A DNA stretch of 14,833 bases from Methylibium sp964616015 (GTDB lineage Bacteria > Pseudomonadota > Gammaproteobacteria > Burkholderiales > Burkholderiaceae_C): contig CAZTTC010000066.1 in NCBI GenBank assembly GCA_964616015.1, forward strand, positions 1 to 14,833, written 5' to 3'. Below, piece by piece: positions 1-7,256 of the stretch. Position 1 is the first letter of the stretch; the number at the start of each line of letters is the position of its first letter. The notes under the pieces were generated by a model, which was given only the letters and a program-made list of their open reading frames with translations, had not been told where the DNA came from and did not search any database. A program made the translations under genes and the position numbers.

Positions 1-1371
1 GAGGTCGACATGCACGGCATCCAGACCAGCGGCAACTGCATCCGCAACATCACCACCGACGAGCTGGCCGGCATCGCCCAGGACGAGGTGGTGGATCCGC
101 GCCCCTACTGCGAGATCCTGCGCCAGTGGAGCACGCTGCATCCAGAATTCGCCTTCCTGCCGCGCAAGTTCAAGATCGCGGTCTCGGGTGCCCGCGAAGA
201 CCGTGCCGCAACGGCATGGCACGACATCGGCCTCACGCTCCTGAAAGACGCCACCGGCGCGGTGGGCTTCAAGGTCGCCGTCGGTGGCGGCATGGGTCGC
301 ACGCCGATCGTCGCCACCCCCATCGCCGAGTTCGTGCCCTGGACGCAGATCCTCGTCTTCATCGAGGCCGTCGTGCGCGTCTACAACCTGTACGGCCGAC
401 GCGACAACGCCTACAAGGCGCGCATCAAGATCCTCGTCAAGGCCGAGGGCGAGCGCTTCGTCAGGGCGGTGCAGGACGAGTTCGCGGCCTTGCTGGCCGA
501 TCCGGCCACGACGCTGGTGCCTGAATCGGAGCTCGCGCGCGTGGCCGCGAGCTTCGTCGACCCAGTCGTCGCCGAGCACGTCAGCGGTGGCACTGCGCTC
601 GGCGCCACCGACCTGCCGCCCGCCTTCCAGCGTTGGCTGGAGCGCAACGTGCATGGGCACCGCCTGCCCGGCTACCGCGCCGTGACGCTCTCGTTCAAGC
701 GCCCCGGCCTGCCGCCGGGCGATGCCACGGCCGACCACCTCGAGCGTGCCGCCGCCCTGGCCGAGCGCTTTAGCGTCGGTGAGGCGCGTGTCACGCACGA
801 GCAGAACCTGGTGCTGCCCTGGGTGCGCGAGACAGAGCTGCCGGCGCTTTGGGCCGCCGCGCGGCAGGCGGGCTTCGCCACCCCGAACATCGGGCTCATC
901 ACCGACATGATCGCTTGCCCCGGCGGCGACCTCTGCGCACTGGCCAACGCCCGCTCGATCCCGATCGCGGCCGCCCTGGCTGAGCGCTTCGACGACCTCG
1001 ACCTGCAGCACGACATCGGCGACATCGCGCTCAACATCAGCGGCTGCATCAACAGTTGCGGTCACCACCACAGCGGTCACATCGGCATCCTCGGCGTCGA
1101 CAAGGACGGCGCCGAGTGGTACCAGGTCACCCTCGGCGGCAGCGACGGTGGCGCACGCGCCGGCGCGGCCGTGGCCGGCAAGGTGATCGGTCCGTCCTTC
1201 GCCGCCGACGAGGTGCCCGACGTGCTCGAGGCCGTCATCGACACCTACCTGCGCGAGCGCACGGGCGACGAGCGCTTCGTGCACACCGCACGGCGCCTGG
1301 GCGTGGCGCCCGTCCGCGCCGCCGCCGACGCGGTGCGCCGCGCCACCGCGCGCGTCGAAGCCACCGCCTGA
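1..1371 (+). CDS. cysI: Sulfite reductase hemoprotein (nitrite/sulfite reductase family), 5' truncated
   Basis: Reduces sulfite to sulfide with six electrons in the cytoplasm, using siroheme coupled to a 4Fe-4S cluster. The reading frame is open from the first base (E-V-D before the Met at base 10), so the true start lies upstream. About 456 residues are present against roughly 550-580 in the family. The segment HGIQTSGNCIRNITTDE is the conserved family region. Numbering from the Met at base 10, the cluster and siroheme cysteines are visible as C303-x5-C309 (ACPGGDLC) and C346-x3-C350 (GCINSCGHHH). A second ferredoxin-like repeat (HRLPGYRAVTLSFKRPGLPPG) precedes them. Nitrite reductases share this fold, and the sulfite assignment rests on the cysH, cysD and cysN neighbours. 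No flavoprotein partner cysJ is seen, so a ferredoxin donor is likely. The DUF934 gene follows within 6-36 bases. Confidence 0.95.
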   Translation, partial: EVDMHGIQTSGNCIRNITTDELAGIAQDEVVDPRPYCEILRQWSTLHPEFAFLPRKFKIAVSGAREDRAATAWHDIGLTLLKDATGAVGFKVAVGGGMGRTPIVATPIAEFVPWTQILVFIEAVVRVYNLYGRRDNAYKARIKILVKAEGERFVRAVQDEFAALLADPATTLVPESELARVAASFVDPVVAEHVSGGTALGATDLPPAFQRWLERNVHGHRLPGYRAVTLSFKRPGLPPGDATADHLERAAALAERFSVGEARVTHEQNLVLPWVRETELPALWAAARQAGFATPNIGLITDMIACPGGDLCALANARSIPIAAALAERFDDLDLQHDIGDIALNISGCINSCGHHHSGHIGILGVDKDGAEWYQVTLGGSDGGARAGAAVAGKVIGPSFAADEVPDVLEAVIDTYLRERTGDERFVHTARRLGVAPVRAAADAVRRATARVEATA

Positions 1372-1407
1372 ACCACCATGAACATCCTGCCCTCCGAAGG
1401 TTCCTCG

Positions 1408-1785
1408 ATGGACTTCATCCCCGCCGCCAGCGCCCTGCCGGCCAACGCCCTGCTGCTGGATAGCACCGACGACGTGCTCGCCCGCGCCGAGGAGATCCGA
1501 CGCCACGCAACCGTTGTGCTCCAGTTCCCCAAGTGGACCGACGGCCGCGCCTACTCGCAGGCGGTGCTGCTGAGGGGGCGCGTGCGCTTCGCTGGTGCCA
1601 TCGTCGCCAGCGGCGACGTGGTGGCCGACATGGCACCGCTGCTGCGCCGTTGCGGCTTCGACAGCGCCCAGCTGCGCGCCGACCAGCGCATCGAGACCGC
1701 CCAGCGCACCCTCGGCCATTTCGACTCTCACTACCAGCGCACGCTGTCCGAGCGCCAGTCCGATGCGCCGGCCCGCGCCGCCTGA
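1408..1785 (+). CDS. DUF934 family protein of the sulfite reduction operon
   Basis: Small soluble protein of about 125 residues with no signal peptide or membrane segment. The conserved block VLQFPKWTDGRAYSQAVLLR, followed by FAGAIVASGDVVADMAPLLRRCGFDSAQLRADQ, is characteristic of DUF934 proteins, which sit directly after cysI in many proteobacteria. Their biochemical role is not established; they are often labelled as probably involved in sulfite reduction. I chose the ATG at 1408 because GAAGG (1396-1400) lies seven bases upstream. The ATG at 1378 adds ten residues (MNILPSEGSS) but has no visible ribosome binding site. The gene ends eight bases before cysH, so the products are probably co-translated. 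There are no cysteine pairs typical of Fe-S binding (one Cys, in RRCGF), so an accessory or assembly role is more plausible than a redox cofactor. That last point is inference. Confidence 0.85.
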   Translation: MDFIPAASALPANALLLDSTDDVLARAEEIRRHATVVLQFPKWTDGRAYSQAVLLRGRVRFAGAIVASGDVVADMAPLLRRCGFDSAQLRADQRIETAQRTLGHFDSHYQRTLSERQSDAPARAA

Positions 1786-1792
1786 GGCCGAC

Positions 1793-2623
1793 ATGAGCGC
1801 TGCCGAACTCCTCGCCTCATTGCCCGGCGACGCACCTATGGGGCGCCCGGCCGACCGCGCTGCTGCCCGCCGCCACGCCCGGCTGACCCCCGGGCATGCC
1901 GAGCGTGTGGCCGCCGCCATCACCCGCCTGCACCAGGCCGCCGCCACGCGCGCCCCGCGCATCGTGCAAACCACGAGCCTCGGGGCCGAGGACATGGTGA
2001 TCACGGACATCATCGCCCGGCACGGCCTGCCAATTGCCGTCGCTACGCTTGACACTGGTGCCCTGCATGCCGAGACGCTCGGCCTGTTGCCGCGCATCAA
2101 GTCGCACTACGGCCTGGCCGTCGAGCGCTGGTCGCCGCCGGCCGAAGCGGTGGTCGCGTTCGTGCGGCGGCACGGCGAGCGCTCGATGTACGAAAGCATC
2201 GAGCAACGCAAGGCCTGCTGTGCGCTGCGCAAGCTCGAACCCCTCGCTCGCCTGCTCGCCGACCGAGATGCGTGGATCACCGGCCTGCGCCGCCAGCAGT
2301 CGGCCGCGCGCGCCGAGGTGCCTTTCGAACAACTCGACGAGAACGGCCGCCTCAAGCTCAACCCGCTCGCCGACTGGAGCGAAGCCGACGTGTGGCACTA
2401 CATCGACACGCACGACGTACCGTACAACCCGCTGCACGACGCCTTCTTTCCCAGCATCGGCTGCGCGCCTTGCACGCGCGCCATCTCGCTCGGTGAAGAT
2501 GCTCGCGCCGGCCGCTGGTGGTGGGAGCAGGAGGACGCCAAGGAGTGCGGGCTGCACGTCGCCCGTGGCCCCCAGGCCGGGCCGGGCCCCCGGCTCCCCG
2601 AGACCGAGACGGTGGCCGCATGA
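1793..2623 (+). CDS. cysH: Adenylylsulfate (APS) reductase, 4Fe-4S, thioredoxin dependent
   Basis: Reduces adenosine 5'-phosphosulfate to sulfite and AMP with thioredoxin as donor. The protein is 276 residues from the ATG at 1793, which has GAGG (1784-1787) five bases upstream. The open frame continues further 5', but that part overlaps the DUF934 gene. The PAPS-reductase fold begins with QTTSLGAEDMVI (59-70) and the nucleotide loop LDTGALHAETL (86-96). The cysteine pairs C142-C143 (KACCALRK) and C224-x2-C227 (GCAPC) are the ligands of the 4Fe-4S cluster, which distinguishes APS reductases from enterobacterial PAPS reductases. The catalytic C-terminal Cys is C252 in ECGLH. A proline/glycine-rich tail follows. 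The stop overlaps the cysD start (ATGA). CysN lacks a CysC domain and no cysC is present, which agrees with APS as the substrate. Confidence 0.95.
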   Translation: MSAAELLASLPGDAPMGRPADRAAARRHARLTPGHAERVAAAITRLHQAAATRAPRIVQTTSLGAEDMVITDIIARHGLPIAVATLDTGALHAETLGLLPRIKSHYGLAVERWSPPAEAVVAFVRRHGERSMYESIEQRKACCALRKLEPLARLLADRDAWITGLRRQQSAARAEVPFEQLDENGRLKLNPLADWSEADVWHYIDTHDVPYNPLHDAFFPSIGCAPCTRAISLGEDARAGRWWWEQEDAKECGLHVARGPQAGPGPRLPETETVAA

Positions 2624-3597
2624 ACACCCGCACCGACCCGGCCCGGCTGCTGCCGGAAATCGACCATGGCCACCTCGATGCACTCGAGGAGGAATCGCTC
2701 TTCATCCTGCGCGAGGTGGCGGCGAGCTTCGAGCGGCCGGCGTTGCTGTTCTCGGCCGGCAAGGACTCGTGCGTCGTGCACCACCTGGCCAACAAGGCCT
2801 TCAAGCAGCGCGAAGGCGCTGACGTAACCGATGCGGCTGGCCGCTGGTCCGGCACGCTGCCGTTCCCGCTGCTGCATGTCGACACGGGCCACAACTTCCC
2901 GGAGGTCATCGCCTTCCGCAACGAGCGCGCGGCGCAAAGCGGCGACCGCCTCGTTGTCGCGCACCTCGAGGACAGCATCGCGCGGGGCAGCGTGCGCCTG
3001 GCGCATCCGCTGGAGTCGCGCAACGGCCACCAGAGCGTGACGCTGCTGGAAGCGATCGACGAGCACCGCTTCGACTGCCTCATCGGCGGCGCCCGCCGCG
3101 ACGAGGAAAAGGCCCGCGCCAAGGAGCGCATCTTCAGCCACCGCGACAGCTTCGGCCAATGGCAGCCCAAGGAGCAGCGCCCCGAGCTGTGGAGCCTGTT
3201 CAACACCCGCATCAAGCCGGGCGAGCACTTCCGCGCCTTCCCGATCAGCAACTGGACCGAGCTCGACGTCTGGCTCTACATCGCCCGCGAGAACATCCCG
3301 CTGCCCAGCCTCTACTACAGCCACGAGCGCCAGGTGATCCGCCGCAAGGGCCTGCTGGTGCCGCTGACCGAGGTGACGCCGCCCGAGGCCGGCGAGACGG
3401 TGGAGACCGCCCAGGTGCGCTTCCGCACCGTCGGAGACATGACTTGCACCTGCCCGGTCGAGAGCGCCGCGGCCGATGCGAACGACATCGTCGCCGAGAC
3501 GCTGACCGTGACGGTCAGCGAGCGCGGCGCGACCCGCATGGACGACCGCACCTCGGACGCCTCGATGGAGCGCCGCAAGAAGGAAGGCTATTTCTGA
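2620..3597 (+). CDS. cysD: Sulfate adenylyltransferase subunit 2
   Basis: Catalytic subunit of ATP sulfurylase; with the CysN GTPase it forms APS and pyrophosphate from sulfate and ATP. It has 325 residues, somewhat longer than the roughly 300 of the E. coli protein. The PP-loop is SAGKDS (45-50). Other family landmarks are PLLHVDTGHNFPEV, the GGARRDEEKARAKERIFS block, RPELWSLFNTRIKPGE, FPISNWTELDVW, and the C-terminal MERRKKEGYF. Compared with E. coli CysD there are about 16 extra residues between KAFK and LPFPLLHVDTG (roughly residues 64-79). The segment GDMTCTCPVES replaces the E. coli equivalent around residues 275-285. The start was chosen at the ATGA overlap with cysH; a longer open frame upstream lies inside cysH. 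It is separated from cysN by 82 bases that contain a palindromic repeat. Confidence 0.96.
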   Translation: MNTRTDPARLLPEIDHGHLDALEEESLFILREVAASFERPALLFSAGKDSCVVHHLANKAFKQREGADVTDAAGRWSGTLPFPLLHVDTGHNFPEVIAFRNERAAQSGDRLVVAHLEDSIARGSVRLAHPLESRNGHQSVTLLEAIDEHRFDCLIGGARRDEEKARAKERIFSHRDSFGQWQPKEQRPELWSLFNTRIKPGEHFRAFPISNWTELDVWLYIARENIPLPSLYYSHERQVIRRKGLLVPLTEVTPPEAGETVETAQVRFRTVGDMTCTCPVESAAADANDIVAETLTVTVSERGATRMDDRTSDASMERRKKEGYF

Positions 3598-3609
3598 ACC
3601 CCCCCTCCG

Positions 3610-3657
3610 CGTTCGCCCCGCGCTTGTCGAAGGACTTCGACGGGCCCGACCCGAACG
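3610..3657 (+). repeat. Degenerate palindromic intergenic repeat between cysD and cysN
   Basis: The outer arms cgttcg (3610-3615) and cgaacg (3652-3657) are inverted, and the core at 3623-3641 (cttgtcgaaggacttcgac) contains the self-complementary pair gtcgaag/cttcgac. Comparing the 22-base arms 3611-3632 and 3635-3656, about 16 positions can pair. From memory, this resembles the GTTCG-type dispersed repeat with central CTTGTCGAAG...CTTCGACAGG, common between genes in Burkholderiales and some gammaproteobacteria; this copy has several substitutions. Only one copy is visible in the window, so its repeat status rests on that recollection. In mRNA it would form a stem-loop just before cysN. Confidence 0.6.
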
Positions 3658-3679
3658 GTTCTCCTGACCCACTTCGACC

Positions 3680-4972
3680 ATGAACGACGAGCTTCAACAC
3701 CGCGCGCTGCGTTTCCTGACCGCCGGCTCGGTCGATGACGGCAAGAGCACACTGATCGGCCGCCTGCTCTACGACAGCCGCGCCATCCTCGCCGACCAGC
3801 TGGACGCGCTCGAGAAGCGCGCTGCCGGCGGTGCGGTCGACCTCTCGCTGCTGACCGACGGCCTCGAGGCCGAGCGCGAACAGGGCATCACGATCGACGT
3901 CGCCTACCGCTACTTCGCGACGCGCAGCCGCAAGTTCATCATCGCCGACGCGCCCGGCCACGAGCAGTACACCCGCAACATGGTCACGGCCGCGGCCGGC
4001 AGCGACGCCGCGGTGGTGCTGGTCGACATCACCAAGCTCGACTGGCAGACGCGCCCGGTGCAGCTGCTGCCGCAGACGCGGCGCCACTCGCTGCTGGCGC
4101 AGTTGCTGCGCGTGCCCAGCATCGTGTTCGCGATCAACAAGCTGGACGCGGTCGACACGCAGGCCGAGGCGGCCTACGACGCCGTGCGCGAGGCGCTGGA
4201 GCGCTTCGCCCGCCAGGCCGGCATCGCCGTGGCCGGCATCGTCCCGGTGTCGGCCCTGCGTGGCGACAACGTCACCCTGCACTCGGGCGTGTGGCGCTGG
4301 TACCGCGGCGAGACCCTGCTCGAGCTGCTGCACCGACTGCCGGCCTGCGACGAGCGACACGACGGCGACCTGCTGATCCCCGTGCAATACGTCGCCAAGA
4401 GTGTGACGAACGAGCGCGAACCAGGCACCGGCCACCAGCCGCGCACGATCTGGGGCCGCATTGCCCACGGCAGGGTGCGGGCCGGCGACAGCGTCCAGGT
4501 GTTCCCGAGCGGCCAGACCGCCGTCGTTGCCGAAGTTCGGCGTGCCGGCGCGGTGGTCGACGCCTGCGAAGCCGGCCAGTCGGCCGGGCTGGTGCTCGAC
4601 CGTCAGCTCGACGTCTCGCGCGGCGACTGGATCGCCAGCGTCCAGCCCTTGCCGACGACCCAGCGCTTCGCCGCCACACTGGCCTGGCTCGACACCGAGC
4701 CGGCCCAGATCGGCCGCAAGTACTGGGTGCGGCATGGCCACCGCTGGGTGCAGGCGCGCATCGTCGGCATCGACAGCCGGCGCGACATCCACACGCTGGA
4801 AGACCAGGACGCTCACGAGCTCGCCGTCAACGAGATCGGCCGCGTGCAGGTCGAGACGCAGTCCCCGCTGCCGGTCGAGCCCTATGCGGACAACCGCGTT
4901 GGCGGCGCGCTGATCGTCGTCGACCCGACCACCAACCGCACGAGCGGCGCACTGCTCGTGGCCGCGGCCTGA
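3680..4972 (+). CDS. cysN: Sulfate adenylyltransferase subunit 1 (GTPase)
   Basis: GTP-hydrolysing regulatory subunit of ATP sulfurylase, an EF-Tu-like protein that drives APS formation by CysD. It has 430 residues. The G1 loop is G16-S-V-D-D-G-K-S23, the switch region is EQGITIDVAYRYF, G3 is D90-A-P-G-H94 followed by EQYTRNM, and G4 is N153-K-L-D156. Two beta-barrel domains follow (about residues 235-430), with the family segments PVQYVAKS and RTSGALLVAA at the end. The protein stops after the barrels, so it is a stand-alone CysN and not a CysNC bifunctional enzyme with APS kinase. No clear Shine-Dalgarno sequence precedes the ATG at 3680. Translation may therefore depend on the local RNA structure formed by the repeat just upstream (inference). 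The stop overlaps the cobA start as TGATG. Confidence 0.96.
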   Translation: MNDELQHRALRFLTAGSVDDGKSTLIGRLLYDSRAILADQLDALEKRAAGGAVDLSLLTDGLEAEREQGITIDVAYRYFATRSRKFIIADAPGHEQYTRNMVTAAAGSDAAVVLVDITKLDWQTRPVQLLPQTRRHSLLAQLLRVPSIVFAINKLDAVDTQAEAAYDAVREALERFARQAGIAVAGIVPVSALRGDNVTLHSGVWRWYRGETLLELLHRLPACDERHDGDLLIPVQYVAKSVTNEREPGTGHQPRTIWGRIAHGRVRAGDSVQVFPSGQTAVVAEVRRAGAVVDACEAGQSAGLVLDRQLDVSRGDWIASVQPLPTTQRFAATLAWLDTEPAQIGRKYWVRHGHRWVQARIVGIDSRRDIHTLEDQDAHELAVNEIGRVQVETQSPLPVEPYADNRVGGALIVVDPTTNRTSGALLVAAA

Positions 4973-5742
4973 TGCGCATGGCCCACCCGGTCGTCTTCGT
5001 CGGTGCCGGCCCGGGCCAGGCCGATCTGATCACCGTGCGCGGTGCCAGCCGCTTGGCCGAGGCCGACGTCGTGCTGTTCGATGCCCTCACCGACCCCGCG
5101 CTGCGCGCGCTGGCACCGCGCGCCCGCTGGGTCGACGTGGGCAAGCGCGGGTTCTCCGACTCCACCGGCCAGACGCGCATCAACGCCCTGCTGGTCCGGT
5201 TCGCGAACGAGGGCGCGCGCGTCGTCCGCCTCAAGGGCGGCGACCCCAGCGTCTTCGGCCGGCTGGAAGAGGAACTCGCGGCACTGGCCGAGGCCGGGTT
5301 GCCGTCCGAGGTCGTGCCCGGCGTCACGGCCGCACTGGCCGCGGCGGCCGGCACCCACCGACCGCTGACCCGCCGCGGCGGTGGGCGCAGCGTCAGCCTC
5401 AGCACCGCGATGACGCGCGAGGGCCGCCTGCAGGCCAGCCGCAGCGCCGACACCGAGATTTTCTACATGGCCGGCCGACAACTCGCCGCGCTGTCGCGCC
5501 GGCTGCGCGAGGCAGGCTGGCCGGCCGACACGCCGGCCTGCGTGGTCTCGCGCGCCGGCTGGCCCGACCAGCTGGCCAGCGAGCACCGCCTGGCCGGGCT
5601 GGCTGCGGCCAGCGTGCTGCACGCGGGCCGGCCGACCGTCGTGGTCGTCGGCGTCGGTGCCACAGCCGTCGCGACCGGCATGCCGCAAGCCCCCGAAACG
5701 CGTGCGCTGCCCGCCACCCCCGAGCAAACCCCGAGCCCGTAA
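4972..5742 (+). CDS. cobA: Uroporphyrinogen-III C-methyltransferase (SUMT)
   Basis: Transfers two methyl groups from S-adenosylmethionine to uroporphyrinogen III to give precorrin-2, the precursor of siroheme. Its position at the end of the sulfate operon suggests it supplies the CysI cofactor. It has 256 residues from the ATG at 4972, which overlaps the cysN stop; an ATG at 4978 would remove two residues. Family motifs are VGAGPGQADLITVRGA near the N-terminus, VRLKGGDPSVFGR (about residues 82-94), VVPGVTAALAAAAG (about 112-125) and FYMAGRQ. The usual GIPLTHR motif is replaced by GTHRPLTRRGGGRS, a divergent form. There are no dehydrogenase or ferrochelatase domains, so it is not a full CysG, and precorrin-2 oxidation and iron insertion must be encoded elsewhere. 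The C-terminus is a Pro/Thr-rich tail. The symbol cobA follows the single-domain enzyme; cysG is an alternative label. Confidence 0.9.
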   Translation: MRMAHPVVFVGAGPGQADLITVRGASRLAEADVVLFDALTDPALRALAPRARWVDVGKRGFSDSTGQTRINALLVRFANEGARVVRLKGGDPSVFGRLEEELAALAEAGLPSEVVPGVTAALAAAAGTHRPLTRRGGGRSVSLSTAMTREGRLQASRSADTEIFYMAGRQLAALSRRLREAGWPADTPACVVSRAGWPDQLASEHRLAGLAAASVLHAGRPTVVVVGVGATAVATGMPQAPETRALPATPEQTPSP

Positions 5743-5745
5743 AAT
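5740..5745 (+). promoter_or_regulatory. Candidate -10 box (TAAAAT) for fdxA
   Basis: TAAAAT begins on the cobA stop codon, 61 bases before the fdxA ATG, and is followed by tctcgcg. Similar A/T-rich hexamers followed by C/G-rich sequence precede the riboswitch leader and the tRNA gene in this window. No convincing -35 hexamer is seen at the expected distance, so this is a weak prediction. fdxA may also be read through from cobA. Confidence 0.35.
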
Positions 5746-5805
5746 CTCGCGTTCTTGTGCCGCCCGCAGTCCGCAGCGGCCCGACTCCGCCAGCCTCACA
5801 ACGTC

Positions 5806-6129
5806 ATGACCCACGTCGTCACCGAATCCTGCATCCGCTGCAAGTACACCGACTGTGTCGATGTCTGCCCGGTGGACTGCTTCCGCGAAGGTCCGAACTT
5901 CCTGGTGATCGATCCCGACGAGTGCATCGATTGCGCGGTCTGCATCCCCGAGTGCCCGGTCAACGCCATCCTCCCCGAGGAAGACGTGTCCCAGGACCAG
6001 CAGAAATTCATCGCCATCAACGTCGAGCTGTCCCGGAAGTGGCCCAGCATCACGAAGCGCAAGCCCGCGCTGCCCGACGCCGACGACTGGAAAGACAAGA
6101 AGGACAAGCTCGGCGAGCTGATCCGCTGA
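5806..6129 (+). CDS. fdxA: 7Fe ferredoxin (3Fe-4S plus 4Fe-4S), FdxA
   Basis: Small electron carrier of 107 residues that closely matches Azotobacter vinelandii ferredoxin I in length and pattern, as recalled. Cysteines are C9, C12, C17, C21, C25, C40, C43, C46 and C50. By analogy with the Azotobacter protein (numbers shifted by one), C9, C17 and C50 bind the 3Fe-4S cluster and C21, C40, C43 and C46 bind the 4Fe-4S cluster. The C-terminal extension (WPSITKRKPALPDADDW) is typical of this subgroup. The ATG at 5806 gives the family N-terminus MTHVVTESCIRCKYTDC; the open frame extends upstream without homology. It sits between the sulfate operon and a ferredoxin-NADP reductase gene that starts seven bases after its stop. 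This suggests a redox pair. The terminal acceptor is unknown, and CysI is one possibility. Confidence 0.96.
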   Translation: MTHVVTESCIRCKYTDCVDVCPVDCFREGPNFLVIDPDECIDCAVCIPECPVNAILPEEDVSQDQQKFIAINVELSRKWPSITKRKPALPDADDWKDKKDKLGELIR

Positions 6130-6136
6130 ACGACCC

Positions 6137-7237
6137 ATGGAGCCGCAACTGAACCCCGCCATCGCCCAGACCGCCGCCAGCCACGAGGGCCCGATCGAGA
6201 CGGATGCCGTCATCGTCGGTGCCGGCCCGGTCGGCCTGTTCCAGGTGTTCGAACTCGGCCTGCTCGAGATCAAGGCCCACATCATCGACTCGCTCGCCTA
6301 CCCGGGCGGTCAATGCATCGAGCTCTATCCGGACAAGCCGATCTACGACATTCCCGCGGTGCCGGTGTGCACCGGCAAGGAACTCACCGACAACCTGCTC
6401 AAGCAGATCGAGCCCTTCGGCGCCACCTTCCACCTGGGCCAGGAGGTGTCGCTGGTGCAGCGGCGCGAGGACGGGCGCTTCGACCTCGAGACCAGCAAGG
6501 GCACGCGCTTCATCACCAAGACCATCTTCATCGCCGGCGGTGTGGGCAGCTTCCAGCCGCGCACGCTCAAGGTCGACGGGCTCGAGAAGTTCGACGGCAC
6601 GCAGCTGCACTACCGGGTGCGCAACCCCTCGCAGTTCGCGGGCAAGAACCTCGTCATCGTCGGCGGCGGCGACTCGGCGCTCGACTGGACCTTGAACTTC
6701 GTGCAGGAAGGTCCCAACAAGGCCGAGAGCGTGATCCTGGTGCACCGGCGCGACGGCTTCAAGGCTGCGCCGGCCAGCGTCGCCAAGATGAAGGAGCTGT
6801 GCGAAGCGCTCGAGATGCAGTTCATCGTCGGCCAGGTCACCGGCATCGAGGAGGCGGACGGCAAGCTGACCGCCGCCAAGGTCACCGGCGGCGACGGTGT
6901 CACGCGTGTGGTGCCGCTGGACATGCTGCTGGTGTTCTTCGGCCTGAGCCCCAAGCTCGGCCCGATCGCCGACTGGGGGCTGAACATCGAGCGCAAGCAA
7001 CTGGTCGTCGACACCGAAAAGTTCGAGACCAACGTCCCCGGCATCTTCGCGGTCGGCGACATCAACGTCTACCCGGGCAAGAAGAAGCTGATCCTGTCGG
7101 GCTTCCACGAGGCCGCGCTGGCGGCCTTCGGCGCGGCGCCCTACATCTTCCCGGACAAGCGCATCCACCTGCAGTACACGACCACGAGTCCGAAGCTGCA
7201 CAAGGTGCTGGGCGTGGAGACGCCCGTCTTCGACTGA
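6137..7237 (+). CDS. Ferredoxin-NADP(+) reductase, thioredoxin-reductase-like type
   Basis: FAD- and NADP-binding oxidoreductase of 366 residues that probably exchanges electrons between NADPH and a ferredoxin. The FAD-binding Rossmann motif is GAGPVG (28-33), followed by YPGGQCIELYPDKPIYDIP. The second Rossmann motif is GGGDSA (176-181), with HRRDGFKA as the NADPH-phosphate-contacting region. The late FAD motif is IFAVGDINVYPGKKKLILSGFHEAALAA, around residues 303-330. The redox CxxC of true thioredoxin reductases is absent from the NADP domain, which fits the FNR subgroup of this fold. An N-terminal extension of about 20 residues precedes the FAD domain. Coupling to fdxA with a seven-base gap supports ferredoxin as the partner. 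It is distinct from the short plant-type or bacterial Fpr family. The generic label NAD(P)/FAD oxidoreductase is the fallback. Confidence 0.9.
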   Translation: MEPQLNPAIAQTAASHEGPIETDAVIVGAGPVGLFQVFELGLLEIKAHIIDSLAYPGGQCIELYPDKPIYDIPAVPVCTGKELTDNLLKQIEPFGATFHLGQEVSLVQRREDGRFDLETSKGTRFITKTIFIAGGVGSFQPRTLKVDGLEKFDGTQLHYRVRNPSQFAGKNLVIVGGGDSALDWTLNFVQEGPNKAESVILVHRRDGFKAAPASVAKMKELCEALEMQFIVGQVTGIEEADGKLTAAKVTGGDGVTRVVPLDMLLVFFGLSPKLGPIADWGLNIERKQLVVDTEKFETNVPGIFAVGDINVYPGKKKLILSGFHEAALAAFGAAPYIFPDKRIHLQYTTTSPKLHKVLGVETPVFD

Positions 7238-7256
7238 GCTCGACGCCCTGCGCTCG

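Noticed and set aside
1793..2623. PAPS reductase of the enterobacterial type
   Set aside because: The CC and CxxC cluster cysteines are present and there is no APS kinase in the operon, so APS is the expected substrate.
2398..3681. A 427-codon minus-strand frame opposite cysD
   Set aside because: The plus-strand frame is a full CysD with all motifs. The antisense product has biased composition and no recognisable domain.
4291..4971. A long 5' extension of the cobA frame into cysN
   Set aside because: The residues before 4972 are Arg/Pro-rich without homology and lie wholly inside cysN. SUMT homology begins right at the ATG overlapping the cysN stop.
6137..7237. Thioredoxin reductase
   Set aside because: The fold is the same, but the NADP domain lacks the redox CxxC and the gene is paired with a ferredoxin, so a ferredoxin-NADP reductase is the better call.
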